Below are positions 49,258 through 58,673 of a stretch of 64,000 bases of DNA, in pieces. Location of the stretch: NCBI RefSeq assembly GCF_039521365.1, contig NZ_BAAACF010000001.1:1426001-1490000 (forward strand), in the 5' to 3' direction. The DNA comes from Clostridium_AW malenominatum (GTDB lineage: Bacteria; Bacillota; Clostridia; Clostridiales; Clostridiaceae). The notes beneath the pieces are model-generated. The model saw only the letters and a list, made by a program, of their open reading frames with translations, did not search any database and was not told the origin of the DNA. Within the stretch, counting starts at the first letter, position 1; each line of letters begins with the position of its first letter. The translations under genes and the position numbers were made by a program.

Positions 49258-50886
49258 ATGGAATACTTTAAAATAAATGGTCATGATTTTTATAACATGA
49301 TGATAAATGGGAATAATGAGCTTGAAGCAAATAAAGACTATATCAACGCCCTAAATGTTTTTCCGGTTCCGGATGGAGATACGGGAACAAATATGTCCAT
49401 GACTTTTAAATCTGCAGTTTCCGAAATTAAGGGTATGGAGAATAAAGGAATAGGGGATATAGCTAGAAGTGTTGCTAAAGGTGCATTAATGGGAGCAAGA
49501 GGAAACTCTGGTGTAATATTATCGCAAATCCTTAGAGGAATATCAAAAGGCTTAGAAGATAAAGAAGAAGTTAATGCAGAAGAATTTGCAAATGCTGTTA
49601 TGGAGGGATCTAAAGCTGCGTATAAAGCTGTTATGAGACCTACAGAGGGTACAATTTTGACTATAGTAAGAGCAGCAGGAGAAGCTGCTTTAAAGAGCAA
49701 TCATAAAGATATTAAAAAACTTATGGAAGATATATGTGTACATAGTGAAGTAATGTTAAATAAAACTCCTGATATGCTACCAGTTTTAAAACAAGCTAAA
49801 GTTGTAGACGCTGGTGGAGCAGGTTTATTAATAATCTTAAAGGGTATGTATGAGGTGTTAAACAAACAGTTAAAATCCTTATCAATTAATGAAGGAACTG
49901 GTGAAACTTCAAGTCAAGCTTTTATTCAAGATCTAGGAGAACAGGAGATAGAGTTTGGATATTGTACAGAATTCTTTGTAATCACTGATACGGTTGATAC
50001 TGAAGAATTTAAAAATGATATTGGAACACTTGGAGATTCCATGCTAGTTGTAGGTGGAGAAGGATTAGTAAAAGTTCATATTCATACAAATGATCCTGGA
50101 GCAGTTTTGTCAAAAGCAGTGAAATTAGGCTCCTTATCTAAGATTAAAATTGATAATATGAGAGAGCAACATAGACATATTATTGAAGAAACTATTCCTG
50201 TTAAGGAAGAAGAAGCTCCTACTGAGAAAAAAGAATATGCTTTTGTATCAGTGGCTTTAGGAGGAGGTATTAAAAACATTTTCAATGACCTAGGTGTTGA
50301 CTATGTTATTGAAGGCGGACAGACTATGAATCCAAGCACTGAAGATATTTTAAAAGCAGTAAATAAATTAAATGCTGATAATATTTTTATTTTACCAAAT
50401 AACAAAAACATTATAATGGCAGCAACTCAAGCTGAAGAGTTATCAGATAAAAATATATATGTAATTCCTACTAAATCAATACCACAGGGAATAACTGCAA
50501 TTACTTCCTTCAATGGCAATGTTGACGTGGAAACTAATTTAAAAAACATGAAGGATGCTGTGGGAAACGTAGCTTCAGGTTCTGTAACTTTTGCTGTTAG
50601 AGATACTGAGATGGATGGAAAGAGCATTAAAGAAGGAGACATAATTGGTCTAATAGAAAACAAAATAGAAGAAACAGGTAAGGATATTTTTGAAGTTTGC
50701 AAAAACTTAATAAAGTCTATGGTAAATGAAAATAGCGAATTAATCACAATTTTCTATGGTGAAAACTGTGATGAAGAAGAAGTAGAAAAGTTTGTAAGTG
50801 AACTTGAACAAGAATATGAGGATTTAGATATACAATGTTACAACGGTGAACAACCGCTATATTATTTTATTTTTTCAGTGGAATAA
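49258..50886 (+). CDS. yloV: DAK phosphatase-domain protein, FakA-like
   Basis: A 542-residue YloV/FakA protein. The N-terminal nucleotide domain has NVFPVPDGDTGTNMSMT near residue 35 (Asp residues bind Mg-ATP) and GARGNSGVILSQILRG near 80. The middle has ILKGMYEVLN. The C-terminal ~220 residues form the FakB-interacting domain. FakA phosphorylates fatty acids held by FakB for phospholipid synthesis. No fakB is in the window, so the pairing is by family knowledge. Confidence 0.93.
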   Translation: MEYFKINGHDFYNMMINGNNELEANKDYINALNVFPVPDGDTGTNMSMTFKSAVSEIKGMENKGIGDIARSVAKGALMGARGNSGVILSQILRGISKGLEDKEEVNAEEFANAVMEGSKAAYKAVMRPTEGTILTIVRAAGEAALKSNHKDIKKLMEDICVHSEVMLNKTPDMLPVLKQAKVVDAGGAGLLIILKGMYEVLNKQLKSLSINEGTGETSSQAFIQDLGEQEIEFGYCTEFFVITDTVDTEEFKNDIGTLGDSMLVVGGEGLVKVHIHTNDPGAVLSKAVKLGSLSKIKIDNMREQHRHIIEETIPVKEEEAPTEKKEYAFVSVALGGGIKNIFNDLGVDYVIEGGQTMNPSTEDILKAVNKLNADNIFILPNNKNIIMAATQAEELSDKNIYVIPTKSIPQGITAITSFNGNVDVETNLKNMKDAVGNVASGSVTFAVRDTEMDGKSIKEGDIIGLIENKIEETGKDIFEVCKNLIKSMVNENSELITIFYGENCDEEEVEKFVSELEQEYEDLDIQCYNGEQPLYYFIFSVE

Positions 50887-50890
50887 GATA

Positions 50891-50916
50891 AAAAAAGCCT
50901 TAAGGCTTTTTTTATT
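50891..50916 (+). terminator. Intrinsic terminator after yloV
   Basis: AAAAAAGCC/GGCTTTTTT stem with a 4-base TTAA loop and ATTT tail. Confidence 0.9.
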
Positions 50917-50944
50917 TACAGAAAAGTATTAGTGGAGTGATATT

Positions 50945-52978
50945 ATGAATGTATACAGTGATATAAACTGCATAAAAGGTGTTGGTCCTAAAACTAAAAA
51001 GCTTTTAGAGGAATGCGGCATAAATACTATTATGGATTTACTCATATATTTCCCAAGGGATTATAAACAATTTACTAACTGTATAAGCTTTAAAGAAGGA
51101 AAGGATAAAGAAGAGATTATCCTTAGAGCAACGGTAAAAGATATAAAAAAAGATGTTAGAACTAAAAATGGAAAAAATATTTCCACCATAATATTTTCTA
51201 ATGAAGAGGAAAACATTAAGTGCAAATGGTTTAATCAATCTTATATAAAAAACAGTTTTGTATTAAATGAAGAATACACCTTAAAAGGAAAAATTAATAT
51301 ATACAAAGGTGAGAAAATATTACTTAATCCTAAGGTTATTAAATCTACTCCCATTAATGAAAATGAAAGTATAGAACCTATTTATTCTCTAAAAGAGGGG
51401 TTGAAAAATACTACCATTTCTAAACTTATAGCTGAAGCATTAAATAATATAGAGGTGGAAGAAAATTTACCGAAATGGATTTTAGAAAAGCATAGTTTTA
51501 TATCACTAGATAAAGCTATTAGAAATATTCATTTTCCTGAAAACAAAGCTTTGCTTTATGAAGGAAGAAAAAGATTGAAATATCAAGAATTGTTTACTTA
51601 CTCATTAAAAACTAATATGTTAAAAAGTGTTAGAAACAATAATAAAGGAATTAGCTTTAATATATCTAGCTCTCTAAATGATTTAAAAAAACAATTACCT
51701 TTTGATTTGACAAATGCCCAGAGCAAAGCCTTAAGAGAGATATTAACCGATCAAAAAAAAGATATAATTATGAATAGGCTTGTACAAGGGGATGTGGGAA
51801 GCGGTAAAACAATTATTGCTATTATTTCATCCTTTAACGTTATAATGAATGGATATCAAGTAGCGTTTATGGCTCCTACAGAAATATTAGCTCATCAACA
51901 TTATGAGGAAACAACTAAAATATTAAAAAATTTTAATTTAAATATAAAATTGCTGTGTGGGAGTACTACTTCAAAAGAAAAAGAAATCATAAAAAAAGAG
52001 ATAAAAGAAGGAACTGTTCACATGGTAATTGGTACACATGCCCTTTTAGAAGATAATGTGGAATTCAATAATTTAGGATTTGTTATTACAGATGAGCAGC
52101 ATAGATTTGGAGTAATGCAAAGAAGTAAACTTATTAACAAGGGCAAAAAGGTAGATAGTTTAGTTATGACAGCTACACCAATTCCAAGAACCTTGTCTTT
52201 ATATCTATTTGGAGATTTAGATGTGTCAGTTATTGATGAGTTACCACCAGGTAGGCAAAAGATAAATACATATTTTATTAAGTCTAGCGAAAAAGAGAGG
52301 GCATATTCCTTTGCTTTAAAACAAATTAATGAGGGAAGGCAAGTATATATAGTGTGTCCTCTTGTAGAAGATAATGAAAGTTTAGATTTGACTTCCGTAG
52401 AAAATTTATATGAAGAGGTAAAAAAGTACTTTAATGAAATTCCCATCTCAATATTACATGGTAAAATGCCTCCAAAAGAAAAAAACAATATAATGGATTT
52501 ATTTAAAAAGGGCGAAATTAAAGTATTAATTTCCACTACTGTAATAGAAGTAGGTGTCAATGTGCCTAATGCTACACTAATGATAATAGAAAATGCACAG
52601 AGATTTGGTTTAGCGCAACTGCATCAATTAAGAGGAAGAGTAGGTAGGGGAGATAAAAAATCCTACTGTATACTTATAGGAGAGATAAAAAGCGATATAA
52701 CTAAAAGAAGAATGGAGAGCATAGTAAACAGTAATGATGGATTTTTTATAGCTGAACAGGATTTTAAACTTAGAGGCGGTGGAGAAATCTTCGGATTTAA
52801 GCAACATGGAGAAGAAGAGTTTATTTTAAGCAATATAATAGATGATATTGAGTTATTTAAAAGTGCTAATGAAGATGCTAAATCATTATGGGAAAGCAAT
52901 AATTTATTAGATAAAAATATCATTAATTATATATTAAATAAATTAGACAGAGACTCCAGATACATTTGTTTCAATTAA
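50945..52978 (+). CDS. recG: ATP-dependent DNA helicase RecG
   Basis: A 677-residue branched-DNA helicase. The N-terminal wedge domain starts with DINCIKGVGPKTKKLLEECGI and includes an OB fold. Walker A is GDVGSGKT near 281, MAPTEILAHQHYEE follows, the DEEH box is DEQHRFGV, and the C-terminal half has TATPIPRTLSLYLFGD, VGVNVPNATLMIIENAQRFGLAQLHQLRGRVGRG. It remodels stalled forks and Holliday junctions. Length is normal. Confidence 0.97.
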   Translation: MNVYSDINCIKGVGPKTKKLLEECGINTIMDLLIYFPRDYKQFTNCISFKEGKDKEEIILRATVKDIKKDVRTKNGKNISTIIFSNEEENIKCKWFNQSYIKNSFVLNEEYTLKGKINIYKGEKILLNPKVIKSTPINENESIEPIYSLKEGLKNTTISKLIAEALNNIEVEENLPKWILEKHSFISLDKAIRNIHFPENKALLYEGRKRLKYQELFTYSLKTNMLKSVRNNNKGISFNISSSLNDLKKQLPFDLTNAQSKALREILTDQKKDIIMNRLVQGDVGSGKTIIAIISSFNVIMNGYQVAFMAPTEILAHQHYEETTKILKNFNLNIKLLCGSTTSKEKEIIKKEIKEGTVHMVIGTHALLEDNVEFNNLGFVITDEQHRFGVMQRSKLINKGKKVDSLVMTATPIPRTLSLYLFGDLDVSVIDELPPGRQKINTYFIKSSEKERAYSFALKQINEGRQVYIVCPLVEDNESLDLTSVENLYEEVKKYFNEIPISILHGKMPPKEKNNIMDLFKKGEIKVLISTTVIEVGVNVPNATLMIIENAQRFGLAQLHQLRGRVGRGDKKSYCILIGEIKSDITKRRMESIVNSNDGFFIAEQDFKLRGGGEIFGFKQHGEEEFILSNIIDDIELFKSANEDAKSLWESNNLLDKNIINYILNKLDRDSRYICFN

Positions 52979-53083
52979 TTTCATTAATATGAAAACATTT
53001 CATGTGTATATAGATTATAATTTGGGCAATATAATAGTGCACCAAAGGTTAAGCATAATTAAAAAAATCGGAGGTGTTCAGCC

Positions 53084-53134
53084 ATGGGAAACGGAGCGAA
53101 AGAAATAGATGTAGAGGATATACCGCCAGCATAG
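53084..53134 (+). CDS. Putative 16-residue peptide
   Basis: A short frame encodes MGNGAKEIDVEDIPPA. A near-ideal ribosome site (GGAGGTG, 7 bases before ATG) is the main evidence, and the codons (GCG, CCG) avoid the local A/T bias. It is isolated in a 375-base gap between recG and rsmD, and followed ~90 bases later by a terminator. Acidic with a Pro-Pro-Ala end. Function unknown. Confidence 0.5.
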   Translation: MGNGAKEIDVEDIPPA

Positions 53135-53222
53135 TAATGCAAATTGAAAGTATATAAAATACAAATATAAAAAGTAGTTCTGTGCAAAATTTCATGGTAA
53201 AAACTTTTTAACTAAAGGGATA

Positions 53223-53256
53223 AAAGGGAGGATATAATAATCTTCCCTTTTGTCTT
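53223..53256 (+). terminator. Terminator between the 16-aa ORF and rsmD
   Basis: AAAAGGGAG pairs with CTTCCCTTTT (one bulge), with A/T-rich loop, followed by TGTCTTTG. Confidence 0.75.
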
Positions 53257-53352
53257 TGACAAAATATCTTTGTATTAACTATTTAAATATGCTAAAATAT
53301 TATATGCAATATACAATTGACTTCATGATTATTACATAGGGAGGAAAAAAAT

Positions 53353-53916
53353 ATGAGAATAATAGCAGGTCTTGCTAAGGGAAGAAAAATTTTATCTCCA
53401 GAAGGCATGGGGACAAGACCAACATTAGATAGAGTAAAAGAAAATATATTTAATATAATACAAAATGATGTTTATGATACCGTTGCTGTAGATTTATTTG
53501 CTGGTACTGGCAGCTTAGGGTTGGAGGCAGTAAGTAGAGGAGCAAAGAAATGTTATTTAATAGATAAAGGAGATATAACCTTTAAATATTTAAAAGAAAA
53601 TGTTGTAAATTTGAAATTTGAAGATAAATGTGAATGTTTAAATATGGACGCTTATGAAGCTTTAAAGTTTTTTGTTAAAAAAGGTATTGTTTTTAATTTG
53701 ATTTTTATAGATCCTCCATATTTAAAGAATATGATACCTCCTGCTATCGAATTTATTGAAAAAAATAATCTATTAGATAAAGATGGATTAATAGTAACTA
53801 AAATAGATTCTAGCGAAGAATTGTGTTTAGGTGGAGATGAAATTGAGTTGATTAACCATAGAAAATATGGTAACACTACAATTTGCCTTTATAGATACAA
53901 GGAGGATTTAAAATGA
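53353..53916 (+). CDS. rsmD: 16S rRNA m2G966 methyltransferase
   Basis: A 187-residue RsmD/YlbH enzyme. Conserved parts are RIIAGLAKGRKI, TRPTLDRVKENIFNII, VDLFAGTGSLGLEAVSRGAK (SAM site) and the DPPYLKN catalytic motif near 119. It methylates G966 of 16S rRNA. GGGAGG precedes the ATG, and the stop overlaps coaD by 4 bases, the same pairing as in Bacillus. Confidence 0.95.
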   Translation: MRIIAGLAKGRKILSPEGMGTRPTLDRVKENIFNIIQNDVYDTVAVDLFAGTGSLGLEAVSRGAKKCYLIDKGDITFKYLKENVVNLKFEDKCECLNMDAYEALKFFVKKGIVFNLIFIDPPYLKNMIPPAIEFIEKNNLLDKDGLIVTKIDSSEELCLGGDEIELINHRKYGNTTICLYRYKEDLK

Positions 53917-54392
53917 ATATAGCAGTTTATCCTGGAAGCTTCGATCCAATAACTAACGGTCATTTAAATATAATAGAAAGAGCTTCTACAATTTTTGACG
54001 AAGTAGTAGTTGGTATTCTAGTAAATCCAGATAAAAAAGGCTTGTTTTCCATTGAAGAAAGAGTTGAGTTAATAAAAAGAGTTACTTCTCATATACCTAA
54101 TGTTAGGGTTGAAAGTTTTAGTGGACTTCTAGTAGATTTTATGAAAAATAACAATATAAAAGTAATAGTTAAAGGACTACGAGCGGTTTCTGATTTTGAA
54201 TATGAGTTTCAGATGAGTTTAATGAACAAAAAACTTAGTCAAGATATAGAAACTTTATTTATGATGACTTCAGCAGAGTATTCTTTTTTAAGTTCTTCAT
54301 CAGTAAAACAGGTAGCAGCCTTTGGCGGATGTATTAAAGGACTAGTACCTGATGAAATTATACAAGACATTATGTCAAAGTTTTGTGATTAG
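53913..54392 (+). CDS. coaD: Phosphopantetheine adenylyltransferase
   Basis: A 159-residue enzyme that adds AMP to 4'-phosphopantetheine. The nucleotidyltransferase motif is YPGSFDPITNGHLNII near residue 6, with the later KGLRAVSDFEYEFQMSLMNKK and the SSSSVKQVA motif near 127. It forms dephospho-CoA in the CoA pathway. The start overlaps rsmD by 4 bases. Confidence 0.97.
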   Translation: MNIAVYPGSFDPITNGHLNIIERASTIFDEVVVGILVNPDKKGLFSIEERVELIKRVTSHIPNVRVESFSGLLVDFMKNNNIKVIVKGLRAVSDFEYEFQMSLMNKKLSQDIETLFMMTSAEYSFLSSSSVKQVAAFGGCIKGLVPDEIIQDIMSKFCD

Positions 54393-54404
54393 GGGGTCTT
54401 GTAA

Positions 54405-54932
54405 ATGGATATTATCAAATTATTAGATTATCTTGCAGACATAGTAGAAACCTCCTCAAAGGTTCCTATGACTGGGAAAGTAATGATAGATAAAAAAGAA
54501 ATTTTAGAAGTTATAGACAAGATAGGAACTAATTTACCGGGTGAATTTAAAAAAGCAAAATGGGTTTATGAAGAAAAAGAGAGAATTCTTAGTGAAGCTA
54601 TCAGAGAAGCTGAAACTTTGAAAAGGGAAAACCTGGAGCTATTAAAAAGACAAATTGAAAGTCATGATATTACTAAAGAAGCAAAGGAGAGAGCTGAGGA
54701 AATAATATCTTCAGCTCAAAGAGATGCTAAAATCATGAGACTTGGCGCTAGGGACTATGCTCATGAAGTTTTATCACAGCTTGAAAGAGAAATAACTGAA
54801 AATAGTAATAACATGCTAAACAACATAAAAACTGACATGGAAAGCTATTATGAATCTTTAACTGAGGAAATTGTAACAACTACCGAGATAATTAGAAATA
54901 ATATAAAAGAGTTAAAAAACATGAATAAATAA
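54405..54932 (+). CDS. Coiled-coil protein of ATPase-B/DivIVA-like type
   Basis: A 175-residue mostly helical protein. The N-terminal ~50 residues contain a short conserved core (LLDYLADIVETSSKVPMTGKVMIDKKEILEVIDKI), and the rest is a charged coiled coil (AKERAEEIISSAQRDAKIMRLGARDYAHEVLSQLEREI) like F0 subunit b or DivIVA tails. It is placed after coaD in many clostridia. It may be a scaffold or peripheral membrane protein. Function unknown. Confidence 0.65.
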   Translation: MDIIKLLDYLADIVETSSKVPMTGKVMIDKKEILEVIDKIGTNLPGEFKKAKWVYEEKERILSEAIREAETLKRENLELLKRQIESHDITKEAKERAEEIISSAQRDAKIMRLGARDYAHEVLSQLEREITENSNNMLNNIKTDMESYYESLTEEIVTTTEIIRNNIKELKNMNK

Positions 54933-54952
54933 TTTAGCTAAACATGTTTTTT
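54914..54952. terminator. Bidirectional terminator overlapping two stop regions
   Basis: AAAAAACATG (54914-54923) pairs with CATGTTTTTT (54943-54952) across a 19-base loop, between the convergent coiled-coil and ylbJ genes. Confidence 0.65.
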
Positions 54953-56098
54953 ATTCTTAAAAATAAAAAGTGGTAATATCAATATTGATAAAGTAATTAT
55001 ATACATAGCTAAGGATGAGTTGTAATTATTGCTATTAGAATTAAATACTTGTAAAGTTATTCTATTATATAAAAGTTTGTATATAACATAAGAGCATAGT
55101 GAACATACAATTCCTTGTGTAAATTTATTCTTTATATAAACCCAAAGAGAAATATTGTTTTTACTCATAAAGGAATTGCATTGCAGAACAATACAAAGTC
55201 CACTAAAACCTAATAAAAATCCAGTGAAAATAACTTTTATTTCATTACTTGTGTTACTCGTAGATATTATATTACAGCCATTTGTCATCTCTACCATACC
55301 ATAAAGTAATCCTTCAATTAAACCTTTATTAATATTAAATAAGTTGCTTAAGTTATTTAAAATAGTATTAGTTATGATACTATTTTTTATTATTTTTATT
55401 AATATACAAAATAGAAGTATAAAACCGCCAACGGAAAGAGAAGTATTGATGGAATTTTCAATGGCTACCTTAAGTGCATCTCCAAAGTTTTTTCTATCAC
55501 TTATAATATAAATAGGAGTTTTACCTTTTTTTATATTATAAGATTTATCCTTTAATATAAGAGACATAAAAAAGCAAGAAATGTAATTTCCAAGTAGCAA
55601 TATGTAACCCAGCTTTGTATTATTTAACATAGACAAACCAACTGAACCTATAGTAAATAATGGGCTTGCGTTTGAAGCAATGTTCAATAGTCTTGTACAG
55701 GTTTTTAAATCAATCATTCCTTTTTCATATAACTCACAGCTATATTTAGCTCCTAAAGGGTAACCGCATAATATGCTTACAATCAGAGCAAAGCTACATT
55801 CTTCAGGCAACCCTAAAGGAAGGCACAAAATTTTACCAAAAAGCTTTGAATACAGATTAATACCATTATAAAACATTATTATGTTAGTAATGATTAGAAA
55901 TGGAAAGAGGGACGGAAAAACTTTGTAAAAAAAAAGTTGACTTCCAAGTAATGAACCTTGAATACAAGAATCGGGATTTACTATAAAATTAATAATTATA
56001 AAAGAACATATTACAGTAATAATTATAGATTTATCTTTAGCAAATATATATAATAATAAAAATACTAATAATAACACTACGTATAAAAAAAACAACAA
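54938..56098 (-). CDS. ylbJ: YlbJ/SpoVV sporulation membrane protein
   Basis: A 386-residue polytopic protein with about 9-10 membrane segments. Conserved parts are VFPSLFPFLIITNIIMFYNG, SILCGYPLGAKYSCELYEKG and LLNIASNASPLFTIGSVG, which are typical of YlbJ. In Bacillus, SpoVV (YlbJ) moves dipicolinic acid from mother cell to forespore. The gene is on the minus strand with tmcAL upstream on the same strand, as in Bacillus where ylbJ-ylbK-ylbL-ylbM lie together. No sigma-E promoter was placed with confidence. Confidence 0.92.
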   Translation of the reverse strand: MLFFLYVVLLLVFLLLYIFAKDKSIIITVICSFIIINFIVNPDSCIQGSLLGSQLFFYKVFPSLFPFLIITNIIMFYNGINLYSKLFGKILCLPLGLPEECSFALIVSILCGYPLGAKYSCELYEKGMIDLKTCTRLLNIASNASPLFTIGSVGLSMLNNTKLGYILLLGNYISCFFMSLILKDKSYNIKKGKTPIYIISDRKNFGDALKVAIENSINTSLSVGGFILLFCILIKIIKNSIITNTILNNLSNLFNINKGLIEGLLYGMVEMTNGCNIISTSNTSNEIKVIFTGFLLGFSGLCIVLQCNSFMSKNNISLWVYIKNKFTQGIVCSLCSYVIYKLLYNRITLQVFNSNSNNYNSSLAMYIITLSILILPLFIFKNKKHV

Positions 56099-56101
56099 AA
56101 T

Positions 56102-56155
56102 AAAACCCCTTTAATATATTGATTTATATATATATATTTAAAAGAGGTTTATTTA
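56102..56155 (-). terminator. Terminator after tmcAL (minus strand)
   Basis: On the minus strand AAACCTCTTT pairs with AAAGGGGTTT across an A/T-rich loop, followed by TATTTTG. Confidence 0.65.
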
Positions 56156-56160
56156 TTACA

Positions 56161-57375
56161 TTATATTATTACAGGTTTATTTTTAAAATCTCCTAAAGGA
56201 TCACAGGATTTATTTAAAAGACTATAACATTTAGTTCCTTTTATATCTAAATATAGTGTTGGATTAATTTCTTTAGGAATTTTAGTGTACACTGGAATAG
56301 AAGATTTCTTCTTTAAAACTTTTAAAATTTCGCTACCTCTCTTGTTAAATCCTAAAACACGTGCATAAGGACAACTTTCTTTTCGTAGAGAAAAAGTATC
56401 AATAGTATCAAATCCAATGAAGTATTGACATAAAATCCTACTAATTCTTGTGTAGGTGTATCTTTTAGTTTTTATACCCTGTATCACATCTTGTAAAGTG
56501 TTGTATTTATTTAGTGCATCATAGATTCGATTATGTAATCCCTCAGATACGTCCGGCAGATTTTCTATGCCATTTTCACCATTGAAATACTTATGTTTTA
56601 TAAAGGGAAGCATTTCGTTTTCAAGAGGGAAGGAATAACCTTTTTCTTTAAAATTCACTATTGAATTAAATACATTAAGAGGAACTTGATTATTTAGTTT
56701 ATCCAATATTTCGTTATTTTTAATGAAGTTTCTTATAGAAGAAGCACTGGAGAAGCTATTAGTCATTTCTAAAGAATTATAATTATTACCTTCTCTTTTT
56801 ATAGTAAAGGGAATAATAGTGCTATTAATTCTTAATAAATTTTTACAATACTCTATGGCTAAAATATTGTTTGAGGTGGATAAAAAATTGTTAATTTCAA
56901 AACAATCTTTATCCTTTTCTTCTAAATACAATGATAAAGCTTTAGCTCTAGCAAGGTGAAAAGGGAGTCCTTCTTTCAAATATTCTTTTAAGTATCCTTT
57001 AAATGTAATAGGTTCCTCAAGTAATACTTTCGAAATATCCAAAATAGATGAAATATTTCCGCTTTCACTTCCAAAGGATAAATTATTTATTATTCCTAAA
57101 GAGTCGAACAAACTTATTGCTCCAAAAGAGAAAAATTCAGCAGAGGAAATACTATAAAGCAGTGGAAGCTCAATTACTAAATCTACGCCATTTTCCAAGG
57201 CCATTTTAGCTCTAGTCCACTTATCGAGCATTGCTGGTATGCCGCGTTGAACAAAATTTCCACTCATTACTGCTACTATACCATCAGCAGAAGTTAGCTC
57301 TCTGGTTTTTTTAATATGATATACATGACCCTTATGTAAGGGGTTATATTCTGCCACAATTCCAGTTATATTCAA
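56161..57375 (-). CDS. tmcAL: tRNA(Met) cytidine acetate ligase
   Basis: A 404-residue TmcAL/YlbM protein. The nucleotidyltransferase motif is NPLHKGHVYH near residue 11, followed by GIVAVMSGNFVQRGIPAMLDKWTRAKMAL and SFGSESGNI. It makes acetyl-AMP from acetate and ATP and acetylates C34 of elongator tRNA(Met). I chose a TTG start at 57375, 7 bases after GGATGGAGG on the minus strand, which gives the family N-terminus. It is divergent from pta-ackA, whose product acetate is its substrate. Confidence 0.9.
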   Translation of the reverse strand: MNITGIVAEYNPLHKGHVYHIKKTRELTSADGIVAVMSGNFVQRGIPAMLDKWTRAKMALENGVDLVIELPLLYSISSAEFFSFGAISLFDSLGIINNLSFGSESGNISSILDISKVLLEEPITFKGYLKEYLKEGLPFHLARAKALSLYLEEKDKDCFEINNFLSTSNNILAIEYCKNLLRINSTIIPFTIKREGNNYNSLEMTNSFSSASSIRNFIKNNEILDKLNNQVPLNVFNSIVNFKEKGYSFPLENEMLPFIKHKYFNGENGIENLPDVSEGLHNRIYDALNKYNTLQDVIQGIKTKRYTYTRISRILCQYFIGFDTIDTFSLRKESCPYARVLGFNKRGSEILKVLKKKSSIPVYTKIPKEINPTLYLDIKGTKCYSLLNKSCDPLGDFKNKPVII

Positions 57376-57572
57376 ATTAATACCTCCATCCGTTATATTT
57401 ATATAAGTTTCTGTTAATACTATTATAATGATATTCATATGCTACTAAAAGAATTGATATATATTTAACACATTTTTAAAAATACTATACTATTTATTGA
57501 AAATTACGTCAATAATATGTCGATAATGTATATAAAAAAAACTAATTATATATAAAAATTTAAATAATACAC

Positions 57573-57602
57573 TTGAAAAAGTAGCACAAAAAGTCTTATA
57601 TT
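57573..57602 (+). promoter_or_regulatory. Sigma-A promoter of pta-ackA
   Basis: TTGAAA (57573-57578), an 18-base spacer and TATATT (57597-57602), 42 bases before the ATG. Confidence 0.65.
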
Positions 57603-57644
57603 ATATATGTGTGTAGTAATATTATAACCGAGAGGAGAATTTAA

Positions 57645-58637
57645 ATGAAATTAATGGATGAAATTTGGCAAAAGGCCAAAGCTAACAGAAAAAAAATAGT
57701 ACTTCCAGAAGGTGAAGAGGAAAGAAATATAAGAGCCTGCGAAATGATTATTAAAAATGGTCTAGCAGACATCATTTTAGTTGGAAACCCAGAAAACATA
57801 AAAAAAATGGCTAAGGATTTAGGTGTTAGTGTTGAAGGTGCTGAAATTATAGATCCTGCAACTTCTGATAAAACTGAAGAATATGCAAAAACTTTATATG
57901 AAATAAGAAAAAATAAAGGTGTTACTTTAGAAAAGGCAGCTCAAATAGTTTTAGATCCACTTTATTTTGGAACTGTAATGGTAAAATTAGGTCATGCTGA
58001 TGGAATGGTTTCAGGAGCAATACATACAACTGGCGATTTATTAAGACCAGGTCTTCAAATAGTTAAAACAGCTCCAGGAACATCTGTTGTATCTAGTGCA
58101 TTTATCATGTATGTACCAGGATCTGAATACGGTAAGGAAGGATTATTATTATTCTCCGATTGTGCTGTTAACCCAAATCCAAATGCAGAAGAATTAGCGT
58201 CGATAGCAATTTCTACAGCTGAAACTGCTAAAAAACTTTGTGGAATGGATCCAAAGGTTGCAATGTTGTCCTTCTCAACCATGGGAAGTGCAGAGCATGA
58301 ACTAGTTCAAAAGGTTAGAACTGCAACTGAACTTGCAAAATCACAAAGACCAGACCTAGACATAGATGGAGAATTACAATTAGATGCTTCAATTGTACAA
58401 TCCGTTGCTAGCTTAAAGGCTCCAAATAGCGCCGTTGCAGGTAAAGCTAATGTTCTTATATTCCCTGACCTACAGGCTGGAAATATAGGATATAAATTAG
58501 TTCAAAGATTTGCTAAGGCTGAAGCTATAGGACCTATAACACAAGGTTTTGCAAAACCAATAAATGACTTATCAAGAGGATGTAGTGCAGAAGATATAGT
58601 TAACGTTGTAGCTGTTACAGCTGTTCAAGCTCAATAA
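57645..58637 (+). CDS. pta: Phosphate acetyltransferase
   Basis: A 330-residue enzyme converting acetyl-CoA and phosphate to acetyl phosphate and CoA. Family stretches are KIVLPEGEEERNIRA, DGMVSGAIHTTGDLLRPGLQI and SFSTMGSAEHELVQKV, with the C-terminal NIGYKLVQRFAKAEAIGPITQG. GAGAGGAGAATT precedes the ATG. It forms the classic acetate-producing pair with ackA, 36 bases downstream. Confidence 0.97.
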   Translation: MKLMDEIWQKAKANRKKIVLPEGEEERNIRACEMIIKNGLADIILVGNPENIKKMAKDLGVSVEGAEIIDPATSDKTEEYAKTLYEIRKNKGVTLEKAAQIVLDPLYFGTVMVKLGHADGMVSGAIHTTGDLLRPGLQIVKTAPGTSVVSSAFIMYVPGSEYGKEGLLLFSDCAVNPNPNAEELASIAISTAETAKKLCGMDPKVAMLSFSTMGSAEHELVQKVRTATELAKSQRPDLDIDGELQLDASIVQSVASLKAPNSAVAGKANVLIFPDLQAGNIGYKLVQRFAKAEAIGPITQGFAKPINDLSRGCSAEDIVNVVAVTAVQAQ

Positions 58638-58673
58638 TATAAATGCATTCAGAAAGTGAAGGGAGAATTTAAT

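Noticed and set aside
49338..49700. 120-aa minus-strand ORF opposite yloV
   Set aside because: Antisense shadow of a well-supported conserved gene. Similar minus-strand frames at 26581-26931 and 52018-52560 are rejected for the same reason.
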